This document shows, in pieces, positions 11,256 to 22,122 of a DNA stretch of 64,000 bases. This stretch comes from Lomentospora prolificans. Its lineage: Eukaryota > Ascomycota > Sordariomycetes > Microascales > Microascaceae. The notes under the pieces are model-generated. The model worked only from the letters and a program-made list of their open reading frames with translations, was not told the DNA's origin and did not search any database. A program made the translations under genes and the position numbers. Numbering within the stretch: position 1 is the stretch's first letter; each line of letters begins with the position of its first letter. Where the stretch lies: positions 372,001-436,000 of the forward strand of contig JARFXM010000011.1 in NCBI GenBank assembly GCA_029532625.1, in the 5' to 3' direction.

Positions 11256-11610
11256 ATTGTAGACATTTTGGTATCCGTCATGGTGTAAAAGGCTTTACGG
11301 TTCGCACACGCATGGTGTCCCTATACGTTTATGACTTGCAACACCGAGTAATGCGCCTGGAGAGATACATGCTATCTCGCTTTCTGGGTTGTATTTTGTC
11401 TCGTATTACTATCCTAAAGAGTTCCAGTTTCTGCCAACACTTGGGGTTTTCTCCAAGAGTGGCACTTAACAGTGGGCACATATCCAGCACATTAGCCACT
11501 TTCAGGGCAGCTCTGTAGAAGTGACGGGAGCGATTGAGTTGAAACTTTTATATAAGTTCTGAAATGTATCTCTACTGCTCATGAGCCCTAGGAACTATTC
11601 ATCCATTTTC
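11256..11610. other. Shared 3' region between convergent ligase genes
   Basis: This 355 bp stretch separates the two stop codons. Nothing beyond presumed 3' UTRs is visible. Confidence 0.6.
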
Positions 11611-13150
11611 TTACACGGCCGCTGTTTGTTGCCTGTGAGACGTTGGGGCCGCCTCCGCCAATGCAACCGCCTTCCTCGCAGCTTCTCCAAATTCGGCCTC
11701 GGTGTGAAGACCTAGATTCGCGTCCTCAAGCTATACGGCGACCAGTTAGCGTACAAATTGAGAATTGGTAATGATCAATACGTACCAGCTTGAGTCCCTC
11801 GGCAGAATTTGTTCCCTGCAGTCGAACGACAACAGGAACACGGAATGGGCCAAGCTCTTTGGCTGCCCCGATTATAGACTCGGCAATCATGTCGCAGCGA
11901 ATGATGCCGCCATAGATGTTGACCAAAATAGTCTTCACTCGCGGATCTCGGAGGATAATTTCAAAGGCTTTCTGCATCGTCTCCCGGGTGGCCTGGCCAC
12001 CTGCATCGAGGAAGTTGGCACTAGCACCACCGTGATACGCGATAGCGTCGTTCGTGGCCATGGCCAAGCCAGCACCATTGACGACGTTGCCAATATTTCC
12101 ATCCATACGGACGTAGACGAGGCCATATTGCTCCGCCTCGACCTCCTCTGGTACTTCCTGAGCGAAGTCCCGTAGGGCGAAGAGATCTTTTTGCCTCTTC
12201 TCTGCGGCATTGTCGAAAGAGAATTTGGCATCGACAGCGGTGAACGACCCGTTTGCGCTCAGAACTAGAGGGTTTATTTCTAAGAGAGTGGCGTCTTTCT
12301 CGGCAAATATTTTGTAGAGGCGATCAAGAATATTTTTGAGATTGCTTGTCTCCACTTGCGAAATTCCCAGGCTAGCAGCGATATTCTTCATCAACTCTGG
12401 CGTAATGCCCTCGGATAGCTTGAAGTGGAAGGAGTGAAGGTTCTCAGGAGTTTCCTTGGCGGTAGTCTCGACATCTACGCCGCCGTTCTTTGAGAGTATG
12501 ATGACAGGCGCATAATTTTCACGGTCTATAGTCATGGCGAGATACCACTCATCGTCGTACTTGATGGCCTCGGCAACAAGGAGCTTGTTAACCATCAATC
12601 CATCCCCGGATGTTTGCTTTGTCTTAAGCTTGTGCCCGAGCATTTGATCTGCGATTATCTCGCCTTCTTCTGGGGTGTTGATGATCTGTATACCTCCTTT
12701 GAGACCGCTATCGAAGGTGCCCTTCCCACGACCACCCTTCAGGATTTGGGACTTGATTACACATTTCCCGCCTGAATAGACACTAGTTAATAACACTGAA
12801 CAAAGCTAGCTCGTATCTTCGGATTACATACCCAGTTCCTTCACGATATCTCGAACTTGAGCCGGCGTTTCTGCTACCTTTCCTCGAGGAACCGGAATTC
12901 CGGCCTGTGCAACTCGTTAGTTTTCTGTCATATATTGATAAGAGCGCTGGAAGACACAACATACCTCGCATAGAATATCCCGCGATTGGTATTCGTAAAG
13001 ACTGAGCGGCCGAATTTGCTGTATCTGTCCGACCTACAAGCAATGAAATCAGCACGTCTTGGAGCCTAGAAGATACGATGGGTGACAACATACTCTCGAA
13101 GAGCGAAACAAACGCTTCAACAGCGTTGTGGGCAGACTTCTGGTGGCCAT
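11611..13150 (-). CDS. Succinyl-CoA ligase beta subunit paralogue, mitochondrial
   Basis: Five exons (13150-13094, 13033-12965, 12904-12832, 12771-11786, 11730-11611) give 434 aa with all phases closing. The N-terminus (MATRSLPTTLLKRLFRSSR) is a classic presequence. The mature part opens LSLYEYQSRDIL, as in ATP-grasp beta subunits. Further marks are GGRGKGTF in the nucleotide-binding loop, 'LLEINPLVLS' and 'DAKFSFD' for metal ligands, 'GNIGNVVNGAGLAMATND', and 'LVNIYGGIIRCD' in the CoA-ligase half, ending near 'LQGTNSAEGLKLLEDANLG'. Conservation is strong over the catalytic regions, so it should be active. It is convergent with the alpha gene. In most fungi LSC1 and LSC2 homologues are not known to me as neighbours, so pairing suggests a dedicated pathway copy. 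Confidence 0.93.
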
Positions 13151-13739
13151 GGTCGAATGTGGCGTGCTTAGGAGGCAGATGGAATATAAAGCTTGGTCTC
13201 GCCCTACAGTTCTCAAATTTCAGGGTCTTTGCTAGGTTTATGGTGGAATCCAGGCACGGCTCGGGGCAATGGAGAGCGACAACGGAGTTTCGCTCGCCAT
13301 GAATCAACAAGGGACACCCAGGCTGAGGGTTCATAATGCATGCAAGTGACAATGCCGCTGGGTGTGTCGCCGAGGAACCACTCAAGTCGGCTATACGACC
13401 TGGGTTAAGGTTGTTGATCAGGCGCTGGTCAGTGCCATTCTGCGCGGGGTTCAGAGAGAGTCGGCTGTCCTTTCAGTACTAAGTGTCCACTGACGGGACC
13501 ACGCTGGCTCCACTAAATCTCGCCAGCCAGCCCTAGGTCGAACGGGATCGGGAGATGCCTCCACTGTCCTGTGGGTCCCAGCAGAGATCAAACTGAGCTG
13601 AATCGAATCTTGTGTGGACCGAACTCGGCCGCGAGACTCTTCGTAAACATAATAGGTGTTGGAAGTTGTCAATATAGCCTTTTAGACACACGTTCTAGGG
13701 ACCCCTGCATTTTTTGACTTGCATTCCATTCTGCACGCT
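13151..13739. other. Upstream region of the ligase beta gene
   Basis: Promoter and 5' leader are presumed here. Open frames on the minus strand at 12783-13385 overlap the beta exons in the wrong frame and are not genes. Confidence 0.5.
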
Positions 13740-14125
13740 TAGAAGGGTCATACCAGGCCAAGCCCGGGCGAGGCCTTGTTGTGGGGGGTTGTTGAAGCGT
13801 TATTCACCAAGGCATCTATCCGACCGTACTGCGATTGAGCAGCCTCCATAATCTTTTCCCAGCCTTCTCACTTTCTGATGTTGGTCCTGATATACGTCAT
13901 AGCATATAGCACGAAGGTTGAGACCTTCTTAGCGCCATCTTCGTTGAAGTCGGCGATGAGCACACCAGGTCCTTCCTAAGCGAAACACCTGGTGATTCCT
14001 TCACCGTAGCCATTACCACCATCTGGTCGGAGTGGGCTGGTTAGTAATAGGACGGAAGAAAAATCAGAGAGGGAAAGCAGTAGCTGTTACGATGGCAACT
14101 TTGCCAGCGAGACGCAGAGCAGTCA
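13740..14125 (-). pseudogene. Decayed short-chain dehydrogenase/reductase (SDR)
   Basis: Reading the minus strand, LRLAGKVAIV (about 14110-14090) is followed by a degenerate intron and then DGGNGYGEGITRCFA, stop, EGPGVLIADFNEDGAKKV. A further stop comes before WEKIMEAAQSQYGRIDALVNNA (ending about 13790). This is the Rossmann fold of a classical SDR: a glycine-rich TGxxxGxG region, the 'IADxN' acidic end of beta-2, and NNA. At least two in-frame stops are present, the donor GT after 'VT' is lost, and the catalytic Tyr-Lys half is absent. It lies in the divergent space between the ligase beta gene and the hydratase gene, so it was probably once a member of the same gene group. Confidence 0.8.
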
Positions 14126-14656
14126 AGACTCTTGGCTTCAAAGGGAGAGGCAGTTTCAACTGGGAATCTCGTTCCTGGGTTAGCTGCAGCCACAGTCTTT
14201 CAATTAAGCAAACCGTTCAAGTCCAACATTCGAAGTTCCGGTCACATGCCTTCTCTCCAAGCAATTATTAATTAGGAGCAAGTACTCTAGCCTACCTGGT
14301 CTTTTACTTTCCGCCCTTGAGTGAGCCGATTGTGCAGGTGATTGATGGTGGGTTCGGCGGACACGGCAACTCGCCACGGTCCGTAGATGTTTCATCTCAG
14401 ACCCAGAAGGGGACGTTCACCTTCTTCTTGGGAGCATATAACCGAGCGCGGACCGTCCCGCGCCTATAGTTGCCGATATATTTGGACTTCAGCCCACTGT
14501 TCGCTGGCGTGCTCTGGGACTAGCTCCGGCCAGGCGATTAAGTAATCCAAGCCAAATCTCACCACTCACGACCGAACAAGGCCGAGTCTATCCCCGTTCC
14601 TTTGTGAACTAGCCGAGGAACCCCAACTGACCCAAGAATCATAGTCTATTGGGAAG
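14126..14656. promoter_or_regulatory. Upstream region of the hydratase gene
   Basis: No coding signal is convincing. It should contain the promoter for the + strand hydratase that starts at 14657. Confidence 0.4.
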
Positions 14657-15799
14657 ATGAGCGCCTCTATACGATCCTGTCTCTCTGCAATTCGCCAGCC
14701 CGCTCTCCGGAGGCGGTGTGCGCGCTCAATGGCCGTGTCGCTGTCTGCGTCGCGTGCTTTCTCGTCGCAGGAACTGGCACCGGAGATGAAGGGCCGGCAG
14801 ATCCCCATCACTTACGACTACATGAGTCCGCGACCGTCATACCTCCTTAACATGACTCTCTGCGATTACCTCCCCAAATATGCCAAACAGGAGACAGCGT
14901 ACACTCAACCGCGTCTGCCGTCGACATCCGAAAGGTTCGCGCTCCCACCCATTCACCACCTAATTTATTTCTCTCCGATGATGCGCGACGGCGCGACGGC
15001 CTCGGACGGAACAGACCCTCGGCAATCACCCGGAGAGTCATTTTCGCGACGAATGTGGGCGGGCGGGGAGGTGTACTTCAACAACTCTTCTGCGAAGCGA
15101 CTCAAACTAGACGGTTCTCGAGCCGCCTGTATTGAGCGCATCGTAGACGTCAACGTCAAGAAGCCAGAAAGCGATAATCCACTGGTATTCGTCTCACTCG
15201 AGAGGCGCATGGGTGCCGTGCAAGAAGAAGAGTCCGATGCCGCGGTTCGCGAGAGGCTATCCAATGACTCTGAAGTGGCGATTAGAGAGCTTCGAAATGT
15301 TGTGTTCATGCAGCCTACGAAACCGGGCGCTTCTGTTGCCAAGCCAAGGACTCATGTTCCAGAACACAAGGGGAATGAGGACTTTAGCCATACTCTCTTA
15401 TCAAACCCAAAGCTCCTGTTCAGATACAGCGCCTTGACCTACAACACGCATGCCATTCATTTTAATCCCGAGTTCTGTAAGATGGAAGGCTTCAAGGGCC
15501 TTGTGTTCCACGGACCACTCACTCTTACCCTGCTCGTGACTTTGCTCAAAAACCACCTGATCCAGGATTCTTCGGCTTCTAGCTACATGGCAGTCAAGAG
15601 CATAAAATACAGAAATACCTCACCACTATTTGACGGAGAACCGGTAAAGCTATGCGGCCGCCAAACGGGAGACAACACGTGGGCACTATGGGCGGAGACT
15701 CCAGAGGGAAATCTTGCCGCAGTAGGTGAGGCGGTAACGGAATTAGCAGAGGGTGTTCCTCGGGAATTGTTTGAAGATGTCCATTCATTGGGGTTATAA
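14657..15799 (+). CDS. Double-hotdog acyl-thioester hydratase (mesaconyl-C4-CoA/itaconyl-CoA hydratase or HTD2 type), mitochondrial
   Basis: An intronless frame gives 380 aa. The first about 35 residues are rich in Arg, Ser and Ala (MSASIRSCLSAIRQPALRRR), a likely mitochondrial presequence. The N-terminal hotdog has 'RRMWAGGEVYF'. The C-terminal hotdog carries the catalytic region 'FRYSALTYNTHAIHFN' followed by 'GLVFHGPLTLTLL', the MaoC-like hydratase signature also found in HTD2 and itaconyl-CoA hydratase. Such enzymes add or remove water across the 2,3 bond of acyl-CoA or acyl-ACP. Beside a CoA-ligase pair, action on a CoA thioester made by that ligase is the simplest reading. The alternative is HTD2, the 3-hydroxyacyl-ACP dehydratase of mitochondrial fatty-acid synthesis. 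Motifs alone do not separate the two. Confidence 0.85.
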   Translation: MSASIRSCLSAIRQPALRRRCARSMAVSLSASRAFSSQELAPEMKGRQIPITYDYMSPRPSYLLNMTLCDYLPKYAKQETAYTQPRLPSTSERFALPPIHHLIYFSPMMRDGATASDGTDPRQSPGESFSRRMWAGGEVYFNNSSAKRLKLDGSRAACIERIVDVNVKKPESDNPLVFVSLERRMGAVQEEESDAAVRERLSNDSEVAIRELRNVVFMQPTKPGASVAKPRTHVPEHKGNEDFSHTLLSNPKLLFRYSALTYNTHAIHFNPEFCKMEGFKGLVFHGPLTLTLLVTLLKNHLIQDSSASSYMAVKSIKYRNTSPLFDGEPVKLCGRQTGDNTWALWAETPEGNLAAVGEAVTELAEGVPRELFEDVHSLGL

Positions 15800-15917
15800 C
15801 TAAGCAGTGCCGAGAGACTTAGTGGTAGCGTCCATATTTCAATCGAGCGAGCGGTTACTTTATTAGTGCTATGAACCTTGGTGAATGTGCAATCACGTTC
15901 TCGAGAATAGCCAAGTT

Positions 15918-18042
15918 TTAATCCTCTGGCGGCACACCGACGTACATATAATTGTCGGCGTCGATGTTAAGGAATCTCGCGGGAGACCTTCCCTGGATGA
16001 GATCCTCAATTGCGGAACCATACTTTATCAATAGGTCCTCCTTTCCAGATGTCTGCACAATGGCAAGACCGAAGGGCACGTCTACATGCCGACTTATCAG
16101 TTTCCAAGCTTACTTAAGAATCGATCCTTCGGATATGTTACGTACCGTCCTTGTTTTCTGCGACCGGAATCGTTATCACCGGGTAACCTACACAAAGCGT
16201 TAGAATTCTATGTTTCGGAAAACGGAGACATACACTAACCAGCCTTGGCGGCGAGTTGGTTGGCGGTGCCGCTATCGGCTTGTATCGGCACGAGGATTCC
16301 GTCCAACGGCTCCCCTTTCGACCTCAAAACGGCGTCAATACCTTCTTCCCTGCTCTTCTGTCGAATGTATTTCAGGGCCGAGTAGTAGGTTTCATCCTTT
16401 ATTCCACGGGTTTCCGCCACATGATGGAAGGTATCCTGCCCCGTAGGCCAGGCATCATGCAAGCCCGGCAAGCCTCCTTCCTCTTCGGCGTGTTTCTTGT
16501 TGAATTCGATAATGTCTTCCACGCCCTTCAAATTCATCGGATTCTCGGCCAAAGAGGCGAGGTATGCCTTGATATCGTTATAAAAGTCCGTCTTAACCAC
16601 TGTAAGCTCCGATTTGCTTGGTTCGCCCGGATAGTCCCTTGGTAGAAAATTAGTTTTCAGTAAAAGCTAGACTCGCCCATATCATGCCAAGCTTACCAAT
16701 CCCATGTTTCAGGTGATATTGTGTCTTCAGTGCTGGGGAAGTCAGTATGTTCGTAAACTACTGCCCCCTCGTCTCTTATTCGGCGAATAACCTCCATGAA
16801 AATCTTGTACGGGTATTCCTTTTGCGATGCCGATTCCCATACCCTCTTCCAGGGCATCCCAAATCTTGCACCTTTGAGCGCCGATCTTTTGGACACATAC
16901 GATTCGTAAGCAGGATCTAAGTCCGTCAGTACGAGTCAGTGGTACTCTTGGTTGAAGCCAGCGTAAGTGTACTTGCCCACTGTACTGTTCTCATCATTTC
17001 CGGCAATGGCCGTCAACGCTGCCGCCGCATCCTCCACCGTCTTACCAAAAGTCCCGATTACGTCGAGGCTGCTAGATTCCGGGATAACTCCCTTGCAGAG
17101 AGTTACCCCGAGACTCGGTTTCAGTCCCACCACGCCACTGCGATCGGCCGGATACGTGATCTACAGCGCTATCAGCACGTGGATATCAACGACAGCCAGG
17201 TCAACGACTCACGCTTCCGTCCGTTTCTGTCCCGATGGCAAAGGCGCACATGGAAACGGATACAGCGACTGCACTGCCGCAACTAGAACCGCCTGGATGT
17301 TCGGCTAGGTTGTGAGGGTTTCGGCATTGGCCCCCCCGACTCGAGTATCCTTCCGAGCTAGACACGGAAGTTGGATGTTAGAATACAGCTTCCACAAGCA
17401 TTTTAGAGCCTGTACGCACTAGTAGGAGGACCTCATACAAGCCCATTCCGAGAGATTTGAGTGCCCCAGAAGGACTGCGCCGCCCCGTCGGAGTTTCTTG
17501 ATAACATGAGCATCATCGGCGACCTTCGTGCCGACCAAGACTGGAAAAGGCTTTTAGCAGCTATCGCCAGTTTTAAATTTCCTTTGTTTGCTTTTTTTTA
17601 CCTCTTGAACCCGCGGTAGTTTGCATCTTGTCATTTGTGCAGATGTTCTGTGTATCAAGTTAGCGGATCAATAGGTCTCAGAGCAGATGCACTCGATCCG
17701 CCATCATACATCCTTTACGACAAATGGAATACCGTGCAATGGCCCTCTAACTTTCCCCCTCTTTCGCTCGGCATCGTACTTATCAGCGATGCTAAGAGCA
17801 TCTGGGTTGACCTCAATTATGGCTCTATACCCACGGTTAGCGCGACGAACTTTCGCCAATTGGCCTATAATAATAACTCACTTCAGAACCGGGTTCACCC
17901 TTCTAATGCGTTCGAGATAACACTCGGTCAGATCTCTCGATGAGAATGTCCCATCACTCAAGTGCTTCTGCAGCTGAGCTATAGATAAATCCTCAATAGC
18001 TATACCCCGGCACTTGGGCATTGATGTGTCGATGTCAGCCAT
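15918..18042 (-). pseudogene. Amidase-signature hydrolase with one in-frame stop (possible pseudogene)
   Basis: Nine exons join in phase (18042-17882, 17824-17710, 17647-17602, 17540-17420, 17357-17213, 17160-16697, 16637-16240, 16187-16146, 16081-15918), about 551 codons. The Ser-cisSer-Lys triad is present: Lys in 'GIPFVVKDN', and the serines in 'TTAGS' and 'HPGGSSCGSAVAV'. The 'RSGVVGLKPSLG' segment also matches amidases. Exon 6 contains a TGA at 16936-16938 (after FNQEYH), with amidase homology on both sides in the same frame (SKRSALKGARFGMPW follows). Either the gene was recently inactivated, or a 69-nt intron starting GTACAG about 40 nt upstream and ending ACTTAG removes the stop; that junction is also in frame but drops residues that look homologous. 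The family hydrolyses amides. It is convergent with the hydratase gene. Confidence 0.8.
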
Positions 18043-19111
18043 ACTGACTCCATTCAGAAACTCGAGAGCTCGGGAATTTGTGGAAAATGGGAACTAGAAC
18101 CCTCCCTCTTCGCAGCTGAGAATCTTGCCCATGGATATTTTAAATTTCTTGGGATAATCACCACCTGCGTCGATTAAAAATACCATTTTCCTCCTTTTTC
18201 CGTTTGTCATGTTTTGCGGGCGTGGGGAGGATTGACGTAATTGTGATCCTCGGTGGCATCGACAACGGTTTTGTGTGGTGCTGCACCTCAACTTAACTGA
18301 CCATGACGCTATTTTCCTGGCGTCATAGCTGGCCAGCAAGCGCCAGTCGGGCACCTGTCCCCTGGCCAGGCTCAAGCCACTGGGTGGATGGGCCCGCATA
18401 CCTACAACCCCGGAGCACTTCTGAGTTCCCCTGAGTTGATCAACCGGAGCCTTTGCTCCCCCCGCCAGGCGTCAGCTCATCTGATGTTTGAAGAAAGCCG
18501 TTATGTTGCCACCGAATCCTCGTAGTGCTACCTCGCCCCACATTGGCATTTATCAACCGTTCACTTCCACTTGCTTCTCCGTCATCAGTAATTTGATCAG
18601 TCAATTGAAACCAGGTAGGAACCTAAGGAAGTAGTAAGAGGCAAGAGTTATTATGGCTAGCCTTGACTTCGATGTCCCAAGCGAGCCAATCCTTCACGTA
18701 GTGCTTCTTGCGGCTGATTAATGTCTCCCGAAACCATCTATAGTTCTTTGCAATATACGTTGATCCCATTGTGACGGGCTCTATCGTTACTCTAGTATTG
18801 CTGCACACATCTGCATTCTTTAAACATTACAATCCACTCATCTCGGAGGTGCGAGGACCATGAGTAAGTATTACATCCGGAATTCGTAAAACAAGGCAAT
18901 GGCTACGGGACTGTCGATTACACGAACGCGATATTTGATAGCACGCCCATGATGGCTTCATTCTGAGTTCACACGAACCCCAATCGTAGGATTGAACGCA
19001 AAAAGCTTCTGCTTGTGCCATATATTAGTCGGTGGAGACATGACGGAGCATCGCGGCGCTGAGATGGAGAGACTCCCCCAACCATTATTACCAGCTTTCG
19101 TTATGTCGTTG
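18043..19111. other. Intergenic, no supported gene
   Basis: Two small minus-strand frames (about 18623-18808 and 18827-19021) are the only candidates. Neither matches a family I know nor has good splice links. Confidence 0.45.
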
Positions 19112-21260
19112 CTAAAATATCAAGGACAAGTCAGTTCCATCTAGTTGGAAATCCTGCAAGATTGTGCTCCAATCTATGACAACCTGGGGATCGTCAGCCC
19201 GTCCCGCCATGTCATCTGTGGCTACCGCACCCCTGTCTTTCTGGATTATTATCCCAGGAGGTTGAATGCCGGTATTACCATCTCCGCAAGTCGTGGTCAC
19301 ACCATCGCCGTTTGATCCATCCGGCTCATTTTCCTGGCTTTCCGCGACGATTCTCATTGCCGTCGATTTCAACGCCATCAGGACCGGCCATTTTGAACCT
19401 CGTATCGGGGCATCCTCGGTCAACCTAACCCTCGCCAAATGCCCTTCTACCGCATTGAAAGCGCGGAGTGCGCTAGGACTACCTCGTTTTGTGCACAGGT
19501 ACCAAAGGATATAGAGTACCAAATGATACTGTGGGTAAGCCCGCATAGCCCAACGGAATGGTCGCAACAACTCGTCCGTCCACATATCGTCCGCTTCCTC
19601 CAAAACACTGATGGCTTCTGTAAAACTTTCCTCCGTTGCCGCCAGCTCCTGTTCGTCCGAATGGCGCATGGCCCGCCATTGTTGACGGGTTACCACATCG
19701 ATCTTGCGCAGAACAAAGCGCGCGACCCGGAGGGTCATGCGTTGCTGTGGCACAACTGGGTTGCAGTATTGAAGAATTTCCTCTGCCTTTTGGTTAAGTT
19801 CGCTGATGACTTGGGCACGAACTGATTCGTCCGCGACATGAGTTGGCGAATCGGCCAACTGCATCAACTTTGACCAAGTCCTCGCAACCTCAATATTCAC
19901 TAGAGCCATCGACAGACGTGTCCAGCCCAGTCTGGGTGGCGGTAATTGAGTCATCTCCGGGTAGAGGTCAGAGTCATCGAGATTGAGCGGCATCTCCGCA
20001 CCGGACAGAAGGCTTGGATTCGCCAAGTGCTGGAAGCCGTGATCCTCCCCTGCCCTTCCGTCCCGCCCCAGAAAATGCCACCAGACTCGGCGTCGAATTT
20101 CAGACTCAAACACCGATAAGCCGAGCTTTGTGCCGTCCCTGTGAAGCCCTATGGTTTGCGCGGCACGAAGCGCGAGCCCGTTCAGCGTCCAAATTCCGCG
20201 ACCGGAGTTTTGAATCCGTAACGCCGTCTTACAGGCGCGCTGTTAATATTTTTTTTCTTGTTTTTCAATATGCAAGAGTGCTAGAAACTCACCAAATAAA
20301 TTGCCAAAGCTTGCAGTAGCTTGACTGTTGGGCTCTCCAGGAAGTCGGCATGGGCGAAAGCTTGCTCAAGCCCCGTTTTAAACGTGAGGAGGCTTGCAGT
20401 GACCTCCTCGCCCAAAATGCCTCCTGGTCCCAGGTCGGGCTCCAAGGTGATGGTGGCGAAAAAGTAAATAGCGAAGCAGAGTGCTATGGCATCTGGAGAT
20501 GCGCTGGCGGGGTTATCTATCACAGTGTAGACGAGGATCTCGTCAGTCGGGACATGGATGATTTTCGAACAAGGATCCACGTTGTCGACATAGGCTCTCC
20601 ATAATTGCATGGCTGTTAACTTTGGTGGGTGATAGGCAGCTAGCGGGACGTTGAAACTCTGGCTTGAGAGGATGCCCATCGGATTGAAAGGCGAGATTGA
20701 CAGTGGCGGAGGGGATGCGCTCCTTGGCGTCGCCAGTGCCGTTCTGACATCATGTTCCTAAGAGGGGAGGGAGTAAAAAATACTCGTTAGATCTTCGTCA
20801 AGAGTGCTGTATGACGTTTGAGGATTGGAGTCTAAACCTTTTCGATGACACGAGAAAGCAGGGATTCATTAAAATACTGAGATGATGAACCCTTCTGCAA
20901 GAGGATTTCGTCACTCGGTGTGTCGGCTCCACGCTCCGACCCAGGTGGCCGACTCGCCCGATCTGAGGTAGGCGTTGCTGTTTGCGGAGAAGATTTTATT
21001 GCCGTCAAAGTGTCTTGATTTTGCGAAACTGCAACCAAAGTCTTTTCCAGCTCTGAAACCCGGCTTGCGACATCGCGGATAGTAGTCTTTCGAGCACGTC
21101 GAATCGGTTGGCCAGCTGACGGATACACGCACGAATACCCACCGCGCGTGCACTGCGAACACGGGCATTGTTTATCGCATCGGACTTTACGGCGATGGCA
21201 AACCGCGCAGGACCGTTCCAGCTTCCGGTGAGAGGGCCGAGACTGTGACTCTTCGGACAT
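19112..21260 (-). CDS. Zn2Cys6 transcription factor with fungal_trans domain
   Basis: Exons 21260-20838, 20757-20293 and 20239-19112 give 671 aa. Cluster cysteines are C18, C21, C28, C34 (or C32), C37 and C44, followed by a basic linker and a short coiled coil (VSELEKTLVAV) for dimerisation. The middle region has 'ALRAAQTIGLHRDG' and 'EIRRRVWWHF', the standard fungal_trans motif. Intron 1 uses a weak donor, GTTTAG, but the junction restores frame and an acceptor CCCTCTTAG. It is a nuclear regulator. It lies head to head with the MFS transporter at 22123 across 0.86 kb, so local control of that transporter is plausible. The first good ATG before the cluster (MSEESQ) was taken. Confidence 0.87.
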
Positions 21261-22122
21261 AATGGAGTTTGGGCCGCTCACGAGGGGTGTGTTTACTGGA
21301 GAGAGCAGGCGATGCGCTGCGGAGGTTGTTTTTAACAGTGCTCCGATGAGTTCATTGCTTATGTGTCGGCTTCGGCGATTAAATAAGGACCGAGGCCGAT
21401 TCTTGGGCCACAAGTGAAAAAATTGGAGTTGGGCGGTCTATGCCGTTTCTGGCGATTCCGGCGTTTGCGTGCTGGCGTTAGAATGGCGACCTCCGAGGAC
21501 GAATGGAAATCGAACAACCATTGTAATTCAAGGACATGTCTACCCTCGGATGGCTTAAGGCTGCAACCCTTTTGCAAGAAGCCACCAGGGTTGAAGAGCC
21601 AGCTAGAATCGGCCGGATTAAGCCACAGTGCGTTGCTCTTCGCCTCTTTAATATTATGACTGGAAGCTGGCCCTTCTCATGGCCTCCGGGCAGAATCACG
21701 CCATCTCCTCCTGTCGCAATCCGAGTGGAACTGCAGGATGGTCACAGGCTCGGCCGTGGTCAAAAAGTAGGCGCCGAGACCGAGAACAACACCAAGCAAA
21801 GGGATTGAAAATTGCACCTAACGCTCCCTTGAAATGAGGCGTTAACACAACACATCCATTTGCTTTTAATAAATATCGCTGCCATACTTGTTTGTCACTA
21901 TCGGCTCGCTGTTCTCACAGGAACAAGAGCGAGGTGGCTTTCCGTTACTGGTAATTGAGACTTGCCCAGCTAATACTTGCCCCCATTGAGCCATCTGTTA
22001 CTATATTCAACTTGACAAATTTGCCGCCAAACTCTGGGCACACGTCCCCCTTTTTTTTTTTTTTCTCAAGCGTCTTAGATTTCCTCTACTTACTATAGGC
22101 CTCTGGCCCTTCACCCCACCAC
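21261..22122. promoter_or_regulatory. Divergent promoter between Zn2Cys6 gene and MFS gene
   Basis: A run of 14 T at 22051-22064 sits about 60 bp upstream of the transporter ATG, a common fungal core-promoter feature. A CGGCCG palindrome near 21611 (aatCGGCCGgatt) is a possible zinc-cluster target, though this is weak evidence. Confidence 0.4.
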
